This document shows, one piece after another, positions 58,204-64,000 of a DNA stretch of 64,000 nt. Every line of letters begins with the position of its first letter. Position 1 is the stretch's first letter. This stretch comes from Polynucleobacter sp. AP-Reno-20A-A9. Lineage in GTDB: Bacteria; Pseudomonadota; Gammaproteobacteria; Burkholderiales; Burkholderiaceae. The notes under the pieces are model-generated. The model worked only from the letters and a program-made list of their open reading frames with translations. It was not told the origin of the DNA and did not search any database. The position numbers and the translations under genes were made by a program. The stretch lies in the NCBI RefSeq assembly GCF_018882085.1, contig NZ_JACVPB010000002.1, positions 246,964 to 310,963 of the forward strand, in the 5' to 3' direction.

Positions 58204-59556
58204 TTAAGCTCCTGCAATGCCGTTATTCAAGCCTGGTTTTTGCCCATCAATAACATGCACGGGGTGAGTTTGTCTTGCCAAATAAAAAACAACCCAGATA
58301 TAAGAAACAATCAGTCCTAAATATAGCGCAAGGTACATCACGAGCGTGCCCAAAACCATATTGGTAGGCACTTTAGTAACCGCATCAGCAGTCTTTAGTA
58401 CCCCACTCACCAGGTAAGGCTGCCTGCCTATCTCGGTGACATACCAGCCAGCAACCACACCTACCCAACCAGAAAAAGTCATCACACTGAGAGCCTTTAA
58501 GAGCCAGGCTGGCAGTTCTTTTCGTTTTCTTGTCAGATAAAACCCAACGCATGCGGTTAAGAGCATCAACATACCAATGCCGACCATAATGCGAAAAGCA
58601 AAGAAAATGGGCGCGACTGGTGGAGTTGCACCAGGGAAGGCATCCAAGCCCTTCACCTCACCCGCAAATGAGTGTGTCAAATATAAAGACGCGAGCTTTG
58701 GAATAGCTATTTCGTATTTATTGGCTTTGATGCTTTCATCGGGTATGGCAAATAAAACGGCAGGGGCGCCTTTTGTTGTCTCCCAAATTCCTTCCATTGC
58801 CGCCACCTTTGCAGGCTGATACTCGAGCGTATTTAGGCCATGCGAATCGCCAAGCACAATTTGTAGTGGAGTCAATACTATCGCCACACTCATTGCTAAC
58901 TTGATCAGCACTCGATTACCAGAAAGATTGATGCCCTTCAAATATCGATAGGAAGAAATGCCTGCAATTAAAAATGTTACTGTCAAAAATGATGCTGTCA
59001 TCATGTGCAAGAGGCGATAAGGCATCGAAGGATTAAAGACAATCTCAATCCAATTGGTCGCATGAGCTTGACCATTGATCATCTCAAACCCTTGTGGGGT
59101 TTGCATCCAAGAATCTAGGGCAATGATCCAAAATGCGGAAAGTGATGTGCCGAAAGCAACCAAAAATGTGGCGATAGTATGGGCTCTTTGAGAAACTCGT
59201 TTAGAGCCAAACAACATAATTCCTAAGAAAGTTGCCTCAAGGAAGAATGCCGATAAAACTTCGTAACCAAGCAAAGGCCCTGCAATGTTGCCTACCGTTT
59301 GCATATATCCAGGCCAGTTGGTTCCAAACTGAAAGCTCATCGTGATGCCGCTAACAACACCCAGGGCAAAGGTTAAGGCAAATATTTTGACCCAGAATTG
59401 ATAAGCATCACTCCACACCGAGTCACCAGTTTTATTAAATTTAACTTTGAAATAAAAAAGCACCCACCCCAAAGCAATAGATATCGTTGGGAAAAGAATA
59501 TGAAAAGTCATATTCGAAGCAAATTGAATTCTGCTCAAAATAAGCGTATCTAGCAT
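58204..59556 (-). CDS. cydA: Cytochrome bd-type (CIO-like) quinol oxidase subunit I
   Basis: This quinol oxidase carries hemes b and reduces O2 to water at the inner membrane. The start is ATG 59556, with AGAGG in front, giving 450 residues: MLDTLILSRIQFASNMTFHILFP with heme ligand His19. A longer frame to 59649 has no family residues. GTNWPGYM and LLGYEVLSAFFLEATFLGIMLFG are conserved. The periplasmic Q-loop between GLNTLEYQPAKVAAMEG and PPVAPIFFAFRIMVG is short, the mark of the cyanide-insensitive (CIO) branch. Confidence 0.93.
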   Translation of the reverse strand: MLDTLILSRIQFASNMTFHILFPTISIALGWVLFYFKVKFNKTGDSVWSDAYQFWVKIFALTFALGVVSGITMSFQFGTNWPGYMQTVGNIAGPLLGYEVLSAFFLEATFLGIMLFGSKRVSQRAHTIATFLVAFGTSLSAFWIIALDSWMQTPQGFEMINGQAHATNWIEIVFNPSMPYRLLHMMTASFLTVTFLIAGISSYRYLKGINLSGNRVLIKLAMSVAIVLTPLQIVLGDSHGLNTLEYQPAKVAAMEGIWETTKGAPAVLFAIPDESIKANKYEIAIPKLASLYLTHSFAGEVKGLDAFPGATPPVAPIFFAFRIMVGIGMLMLLTACVGFYLTRKRKELPAWLLKALSVMTFSGWVGVVAGWYVTEIGRQPYLVSGVLKTADAVTKVPTNMVLGTLVMYLALYLGLIVSYIWVVFYLARQTHPVHVIDGQKPGLNNGIAGA

Positions 59557-59675
59557 TTTGTTGCCTCTTATTTTTAATGTACTTTTATTATGCTCTTTAC
59601 CCTTCTGGCTTGCTGAGGCTGATTTAATAGACTTACCACGGCACCGCATGTCGTTTTAACGATATGCCCAAAATG
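59557..59675. other. Upstream region of cydAB
   Basis: This AT-rich stretch should contain the cydAB promoter. I looked for an ANR/FNR box (TTGAT-N4-ATCAA) and saw none convincing, so oxygen control through that site is not supported here. Confidence 0.35.
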
Positions 59676-59699
59676 AAAAAACCACCCGAAGGTGGTTTT
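59676..59699 (-). terminator. UUCG-loop terminator after the zinc-ribbon gene
   Basis: On the minus strand AAAACCACC and GGTGGTTTT form a stem closed by a UUCG tetraloop, followed by a run of six T. It lies about 95 bases after the stop of the double zinc-ribbon gene and probably ends the Pal-like/lipoprotein/zinc-ribbon transcript before cydA. Confidence 0.85.
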
Positions 59700-59792
59700 A
59701 GTGTCTCCTCCAGCCAATAACAATCTGGGCATAGAATTTAAGGCCTCAATCTAACATCTATTAGCAGGCCCTGTATTGGCACTTACCCTTGA

Positions 59793-60098
59793 TTACCAGT
59801 ACTTAAAGGGCTTTTCAGCATCTACGTCACTGCCCAAAGCTCTCATACTCATATTGCAATGCGGGCAGGTAAGACCGTCCCACTCCGACAGATGATTACT
59901 TGAGTGGCAACTAGTGCAAACTGGCGGCATACTAATTTCAGTATTAATGCTCCCTGGATGAGCCACCGTATAAGCATCAATCGCTGCACAAGATTTGCAA
60001 ACCATTGCCACCCTAGAAGAGTAAAGCCCAACCTCTCTGCCAATACCGCTAATGCATTCAAACCTACAAGAGCGGCACACAAATTTATATCTAGCCAT
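59793..60098 (-). CDS. Small protein with two zinc ribbons
   Basis: The 101-residue protein contains four CxxC pairs: CRSC near residue 8, CKSC near 35, CTSC near 62 and CPHC near 77. They would form two zinc-ribbon sites. The linker is short and the C-terminus is ALGSDVDAEKPFKYW. No enzyme domain is visible. Such modules bind nucleic acid or proteins. It lies 12 bases downstream of a lipoprotein gene. I know no characterised relative. Confidence 0.78.
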   Translation of the reverse strand: MARYKFVCRSCRFECISGIGREVGLYSSRVAMVCKSCAAIDAYTVAHPGSINTEISMPPVCTSCHSSNHLSEWDGLTCPHCNMSMRALGSDVDAEKPFKYW

Positions 60099-60110
60099 AA
60101 ATCTATCTCG

Positions 60111-60632
60111 CTAATTCTTTTTAGATTGAAGCGCCAATTTCTTCATGCGGGCATCTTGAATAAGCAACTGCCTTTCTTGATTGGCCACTCCAATGGTGAT
60201 CTTTCTGGCAATAAGATCGGCATATACACCATCAATTTTTTTAAAGAAATCCTCGTAGACCGAAGTCTTTTCGGGACCTAAGCCCTCCAAAGCAATGGGA
60301 CGACAGGAATTTGCTTCAGCTAAATAGCTTGTCAATGCCTTAGCCTGCTGATCAGTCAACTTTTCTGCAGAACTAAATAGAGCATTTGCATGAGGATTAT
60401 TTCTGGTCACAGCGATAATTTGGGCGTCTACTAACAACGCGTCAGCACTTTGATTGCTACGCATAATGCAATCATTAAGTCGCTTGGCTACAGACCCCGA
60501 CTGATCCGGAGTCTTTGCCGTCATTGATGATGGAGCCTTAGCAACTTGTACTGGATTATTGGGAGCAACGTTTGTCGCACACCCACTGAGGAGTGCAATT
60601 CCTATCAAACTTAATTTAAATATGTTTTTCAT
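60111..60632 (-). CDS. Lipoprotein of unknown function
   Basis: The 173-residue product has a lipoprotein signal peptide (LSLIGIALLSGC, lipobox LSGC near residue 16-19) and a helical, polar mature part. Mature segments include VAKRLNDCIMRSNQSADALLVDAQIIAV and LTDQQAKALTSYLAEANSC. It follows an OmpA-type lipoprotein gene by 15 bases, so the two envelope proteins are likely made together. I do not recognise a family. Confidence 0.76.
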   Translation of the reverse strand: MKNIFKLSLIGIALLSGCATNVAPNNPVQVAKAPSSMTAKTPDQSGSVAKRLNDCIMRSNQSADALLVDAQIIAVTRNNPHANALFSSAEKLTDQQAKALTSYLAEANSCRPIALEGLGPEKTSVYEDFFKKIDGVYADLIARKITIGVANQERQLLIQDARMKKLALQSKKN

Positions 60633-60647
60633 TTGATGGCCTATTAG

Positions 60648-61139
60648 TTATTGATAGACAAAATCGGCGCGGCGATTTTCTTTAAATGCCGCCTCTGTCT
60701 GAGCTGGGTTAACTGGCTTTTCTTTTCCAAAGCTCACCGCCTCTAACTGAGATTCACTGACGCCTTGGGCAATCAACGCTTTCTTAACGGCTTCCGATCG
60801 TTTTTGGCCTAAGGCTAAGTTGTACTCAGCGGTTCCGCGATCATCGGTATTGCCTTGAATGATCACAAAGGCTTTTTGTTTTTGAAATGCTTTTAAGTAA
60901 GAGGCATGTGCAGAGATTGTTGAAACATATTTTGGGTCTACGGTATAGCTATCAAACTCAAAATAGATTGAACGCTTGCCATAGACACTAGACTTCGGAT
61001 CACCAATTGGGTCGTAAGTAGAAGAGCCTCCAGCATTAACAGTAGCGACGCCATTAGCGTCATCCAACTTAACGCTACTACAGGCGGAAACAAATAAAAC
61101 CAATAATGCCAATGGCAATATTTTTACAAATTTATACAT
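60648..61139 (-). CDS. OmpA-domain (Pal-like) lipoprotein
   Basis: The 163-residue protein starts at ATG 61139 with a lipoprotein signal (ILPLALLVLFVSAC, lipobox VSAC). The OmpA/Pal peptidoglycan-binding domain is complete: SIYFEFDSYTVDPKYVSTISAHASYL, then VIIQGNTDDRGTAEYNLALGQKRSEAVKKALI with the DAP-binding TDDRG and Arg. It ends SFGKEKPVN...ENRRADFVYQ. It could be Pal itself, but tolB, tolA and ybgF are not adjacent, so it may be a paralogue. A longer start at 61166 is possible. Confidence 0.87.
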   Translation of the reverse strand: MYKFVKILPLALLVLFVSACSSVKLDDANGVATVNAGGSSTYDPIGDPKSSVYGKRSIYFEFDSYTVDPKYVSTISAHASYLKAFQKQKAFVIIQGNTDDRGTAEYNLALGQKRSEAVKKALIAQGVSESQLEAVSFGKEKPVNPAQTEAAFKENRRADFVYQ

Positions 61140-61222
61140 GATGAGATTTCCCAAATATGGCCACACCTAAGTAGCCAAATAGCAAAGAGACATGCCGCTA
61201 AAGCATGTCCCACCTAAGAAAA

Positions 61223-61576
61223 TTAGGCTATAGCTTTGGGTGGTTTAAATGCTGAGTCTGGAAAGTTTTGTGTAAACAAAACTTCATTTGCCACAGCAAA
61301 TTTATGCGCGGTCATTGATGGAAGAAAAACGGCAACTCTATTCTCGCTAATATTTGCCGTTACATGGCTCATGAGATACATGGTGTGAACCTGCTCTTTA
61401 TCGTCGGCTGATTCAGAGCTGTTGTGTGCTTGCTGTGATACTGAAGCATTGCTATAGCTGCCAGCAAGCTCTGCCCGCTCAATTGCAGTCTGAATAAAAA
61501 TACTTCCAGCTGCCGCCTTAAATGCAATCAAGAAGAGGCATATCAATAGTACGAGTGTTTTACTACGAAGCAGCAT
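61223..61576 (-). CDS. Exported or membrane-anchored hypothetical protein
   Basis: The ATG at 61576 gives 117 residues; the frame extends two codons upstream to a TTG. An N-terminal hydrophobic segment (LVLLICLFLIAFKAAAGS) is a signal peptide or anchor. The rest is polar, with SESADDKEQVHTMYLMSHV and a C-terminus SAFKPPKAIA. A proline-rich end is seen in some periplasmic metal-linked proteins, but no family can be assigned. It is unlinked to its neighbours by spacing. Confidence 0.6.
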   Translation of the reverse strand: MLLRSKTLVLLICLFLIAFKAAAGSIFIQTAIERAELAGSYSNASVSQQAHNSSESADDKEQVHTMYLMSHVTANISENRVAVFLPSMTAHKFAVANEVLFTQNFPDSAFKPPKAIA

Positions 61577-61652
61577 GGGCAAATTCTATACCCGATTTGT
61601 ACATTTGTCGTTTTAAACAATGCCTACCGTGCAGGGCGGAGGATGTTTAACC

Positions 61653-62078
61653 CTAATTTTGATTACCGCTAGCTACTGAGCGCATGATTCTCAACAATTC
61701 AACATCATGGCTTGGAAGACCATCAAGCAGACCAACTAGATGCGGAACATCCTTAGCAATTTGATCACCCCCATAAAACCTTAAAGCCCAATTGGGAAAC
61801 AATCTTTGGTCAATCTCATCGAGCTCAATTCGGTGCAGAATCTTATGGCGATAGTCTTTTTGAATTTTTCCCCAAATGAATAAAACATCTTTTCGCTTGC
61901 CCTCAAGAATCTGGGCAAAATGGCCATTCTCGTAGAACAGAGCGCCCGTAAGCTCATGATCTAAATTCCACTTACGCGCAACATCAAATAGATGTACTAG
62001 GCTTGAAAGGCCCATGTCATGAGTTGCTTTACTGATGTAGCTTAGCTCAACCAATTGATTTGGATCGTCAGCACTCAC
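61653..62078 (-). CDS. Stand-alone BLUF-domain blue-light sensor
   Basis: The 141-residue protein is essentially one BLUF (FAD) domain. The photochemical residues are visible: Tyr14 in ELSYISKA, Asn38 in ARKWNLDHELTGALFY, Gln56 in GHFAQILEG and Trp97 in LFPNWALRF. No output domain is fused, so signalling would go through a partner. The start is GTG, preceded by GGAG at good spacing. The neighbours give no obvious partner. Confidence 0.9.
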   Translation of the reverse strand: MSADDPNQLVELSYISKATHDMGLSSLVHLFDVARKWNLDHELTGALFYENGHFAQILEGKRKDVLFIWGKIQKDYRHKILHRIELDEIDQRLFPNWALRFYGGDQIAKDVPHLVGLLDGLPSHDVELLRIMRSVASGNQN

Positions 62079-62360
62079 TTCTTCTCCCAGCCTCTAAAAA
62101 TAAGTATAAAAACTAAAGTCAGTTTGTTCTTTTAGTCGCCAAGCTTAAATGGGCAATAACCCTATCGCCCAAAAATAACCCCCCCCCCCCGATGATGGTT
62201 TTGGTGTTTCTTGGCAGCCCGGGGCGGAATCGACTGAGGCAAAGAATGCCTAAATCAAACTAGATCCAGCATTCAACGACTTTCTATTGCGGATCTTCGC
62301 CATAATTCTGCTACTATTTTTGCAATACACATTAATAAAAAATACTGGGGACACAATCAA
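62079..62360. other. Intergenic region with a 12-base C tract
   Basis: The 282 bases between the divergent BLUF and hydrolase genes contain a homopolymer of 12 C (62179-62190) about 100 bases upstream of the BLUF start. No RNA gene was recognised. A 23-codon frame after the C tract has no support. Confidence 0.5.
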
Positions 62361-63332
62361 ATGAAGTACTTACTTATAGCGCTTATGGCGACTGCATCTT
62401 TCTGCTCACAGGCTGGGACTGACATTGTTTATTCACCGCGCTCAGAAATCTATTCCATTCCAAGCCTAACAATCTCCGATAAGCAGTTTTTACTAGGGGA
62501 CACGAATGGCAAAGAAGTAACTGTCAACGGCATACTCCGCTTTCCACCTAAGCCTGTTGGCCAAAAAATCCCCGTCATCTTCTTAGTACATGGCTCAAGT
62601 GGAATGGGGGCCAATATTGACTATTGGTCCAATCATTTCTTAGGGCAAGGCTACGCTACCTTCAGCATGGATGGCTTTACAGGAAGAGGCCTCACTGTTG
62701 TGGGTCCCAATCAAGCTCTGCTAGGTAGATTGAACCTAGCTCTTGATAGTTACAAGGCAATGGAAATCTTGGCTAAGCATCCACGCCTAGATTCCAATAA
62801 GTTTGTCCTGATGGGCTTTTCTAGAGGCGGACAAGCGGCTCTATTTGCTAGTGTGGAACGCTTTAATAAGATATGGAATAAGAGCGGTACCGTTTTTGCC
62901 GCACACATCCCGTTTTATGCTGACTGTGTGACAAGCTATATCAGCGATACCAAAACCACTGGCAAACCTATTCAACTACATCATGGCATTACTGACGACT
63001 ACAACCCCGTAACTGCCTGTAGGGAGTATCTAGGTAAATTAAAAGCAGCCAACCAAAATGTAGAGATGTTTGAGTATGATTTTGGCCCGCATGCTTTTGA
63101 TTCTCCGCTGGGGGCTATTCCGCCTGTAGCTTCAAAGGATGCTCAGACCGTTAGGTCTTGTAGGATTGTTGAAAAGACACCAGGTAATCTGATTAACACC
63201 CAAACCAACCAAGAGTTCAAATACTCTGATGCTTGTGTTGAGTTAAATCCACATGTGGGCAAAGATGATGACGCCACGCAAAAGTCAACTCGTGAAATTG
63301 ATGCGTTCTTAGTAAATCTCTTTAAGAACTAG
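62361..63332 (+). CDS. Exported alpha/beta hydrolase, dienelactone-hydrolase-like
   Basis: The 323-residue protein has a signal peptide (LLIALMATASFCSQAG) and an alpha/beta hydrolase fold. The oxyanion region reads VIFLVHGSSGMGANIDYW, the nucleophile elbow GFSRGGQAALFA, and the Asp/His partners are probably in HHGITDDYNPV and DFGPHAFDSP. Substrate is unknown; esterase or DLH-like activity in the periplasm is the natural guess. A hairpin directly downstream may end the transcript. Confidence 0.85.
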   Translation: MKYLLIALMATASFCSQAGTDIVYSPRSEIYSIPSLTISDKQFLLGDTNGKEVTVNGILRFPPKPVGQKIPVIFLVHGSSGMGANIDYWSNHFLGQGYATFSMDGFTGRGLTVVGPNQALLGRLNLALDSYKAMEILAKHPRLDSNKFVLMGFSRGGQAALFASVERFNKIWNKSGTVFAAHIPFYADCVTSYISDTKTTGKPIQLHHGITDDYNPVTACREYLGKLKAANQNVEMFEYDFGPHAFDSPLGAIPPVASKDAQTVRSCRIVEKTPGNLINTQTNQEFKYSDACVELNPHVGKDDDATQKSTREIDAFLVNLFKN

Positions 63333-63340
63333 ACTGGCCA

Positions 63341-63376
63341 AAATAAGGGGGTGGAAATGGTAATCCCCCCTTATTT
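63341..63376. terminator. Hairpin between the hydrolase gene and the IS3 transposase
   Basis: AAATAAGGGGG and CCCCCTTATTT form an 11-bp stem with a loop of about 14 bases, nine bases after the hydrolase stop and ahead of the transposase end. The U-rich 3' arm makes it a plausible terminator for the hydrolase gene; it could also mark an insertion-element end. Confidence 0.5.
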
Positions 63377-63400
63377 AACCGAACCTAGAAGTAGAGTTAA

Positions 63401-64000
63401 TTAAGCAACCATGGCCAGTCGCTGTTTCGGGGTAATGCCGCCCAATGCCATGTTTGGACGTTGATGATTGTATTTATACATCCATTGCGTTGCAAACTCT
63501 TGAACTTCGTTAATGCTTTCCCAATAATGTTGAGATAACCACTCATATCTGACGGTGCGATTAAAGCGCTCTACATAGGCATTTTGTTGTGGTTTACCTG
63601 GTTGGATGTGTTGTATGTGGATTTGATGCTTTGCGGCCCACTCCATCAGTCTGCCACTGACAAGTTCCGGGCCATTATCCGCTCGTATCACTGCCGGTTT
63701 GCCTCGCCAAGCAATGATTTGATCTAAGCTGCGAACCACTCTCAGATGGCAAGGAGAAGTCCACTTCAATACCTAAGGCTTCACGATTAAAGTCATCAAT
63801 CACGTTAAAGAGGCGGATGGATCTGCCATCTTGTAACTGGTCATGCATAAAGTCCATCGACCAGACTTGGTTAATGCTCAGCGGTACCACCAACGCATCG
63901 GGTTTATCTCGCACTAAACGTTTTCGGGGTTTGATGCGTAGGTTGAGCTCAAGCTCGCGGTAAATCCGGTAGATGCGTTTGTGGTTCCATGTGTAGTTCT
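63401..64000 (-). pseudogene. IS3-family transposase OrfB, frameshifted and cut by the window edge
   Basis: The minus strand encodes an IS3-family integrase-type transposase in two frames. The upstream frame has [19 protein letters not shown] (first catalytic Asp) and [24 protein letters not shown]. The downstream frame continues with [25 protein letters not shown] (second Asp) and NAYVERFNRTVRYEW (Glu). The switch is at a GAGAG repeat (63739-63743), where one AG unit appears to be lost relative to an expected GAGAGAG. The C-terminus ends QRLAMVA. The DDE residues are all present, so the element is recent but probably not functional in OrfB. Confidence 0.85.

Noticed and set aside
62192..62263. 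Short frame directly after the C tract, first considered a phase-variable gene
   Set aside because: Only 23 codons, no upstream frame that slippage would join to it; stop codons close the frame before the tract.
62200..62300. GC-rich segment that briefly suggested a tmRNA end
   Set aside because: No tag-peptide frame and no tRNA-like acceptor structure could be drawn.

Overview
The window looks like a stretch of core chromosome from a freshwater betaproteobacterium of the Burkholderiaceae, most likely Polynucleobacter. Support comes from moderate GC by eye, from gene orders typical of Burkholderiales (gatCAB, DUF484-xerC, a CobW-type GTPase-dksA, metX-metW; mreBCD-mrdA-rodA), from an SAH riboswitch in front of ahcY, and from DksA, MetW and kinase-USP proteins of betaproteobacterial type. 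Genus is an inference from these features. No rRNA, tRNA, CRISPR array, prophage or integron was seen. The only mobile DNA is a frameshifted IS3-family transposase cut by the right edge.

Layout. 1-907: 5' part of an RND efflux outer-membrane lipoprotein. 1037-6574 (minus): pteridine-reductase-like SDR, folB, ttcA, glmU, glmS, closely packed and ended by a hairpin. 6600-9833: MidA-type methyltransferase (plus), then cca and an NDUFA9-like protein (minus). 9865-16237: soluble lytic transglycosylase, then a one-carbon/SAM-cycle group: 5-formyl-THF cyclo-ligase (plus), metF, ahcY with its riboswitch, and metK (minus). 16441-20610: two tandem lipid A acyltransferases, dapF, pyrE (minus), xth. 20641-31970 (minus): twelve close-set genes gatC-gatA-gatB-DUF484-xerC-COG0523 GTPase-dksA-argB-slmA-metX-metW-ampG. 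32030-37603 (plus): the rod-shape operon mreB-mreC-mreD-mrdA-rodA, closed by a bidirectional terminator shared with hupB. 38091-43618: lpxO, a beta-carbonic anhydrase, a third lipid A acyltransferase, a metallophosphoesterase and a kinase-universal stress protein fusion. 43622-50881: dctA, an rRNA pseudouridine synthase, prfC with an apparent AUU start, small proteins, an EamA exporter, and MOSC, GNAT and histidine-phosphatase proteins. 50909-63332: more accessory content: MipA/OmpV, TauE/SafE, MAPEG, HAD, DUF2461, a CpxP-like periplasmic protein, SbtA-like bicarbonate permease, DUF1275, a CIO-type cytochrome bd oxidase, an orphan Pal-like lipoprotein group, a BLUF photosensor and a secreted alpha/beta hydrolase.

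How the genes work together. Much of the window builds the cell envelope: UDP-GlcNAc (glmS, glmU), diaminopimelate (dapF), elongasome (mreBCD, mrdA, rodA), muropeptide turnover (lytic transglycosylase, ampG) and lipid A acylation/hydroxylation (three LpxL-family enzymes, LpxO). A second theme is methionine/SAM: metX-metW, metF, metK and ahcY, with SAH sensed by RNA.

I found no wholly undescribed multi-gene system. The observations most worth checking are the AUU start of prfC, the SAH riboswitch with its SD-sequestering hairpin and an adjacent perfect 12-bp palindrome, the histone-H1-like tail on GlmU, the kinase-USP/phosphoesterase pair, the orphan Pal-like/lipoprotein/double-zinc-ribbon group, and the acyltransferase paralogues. 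Operon statements are inferred from spacing only. Domain assignments rest on motifs read by eye, without database searches.
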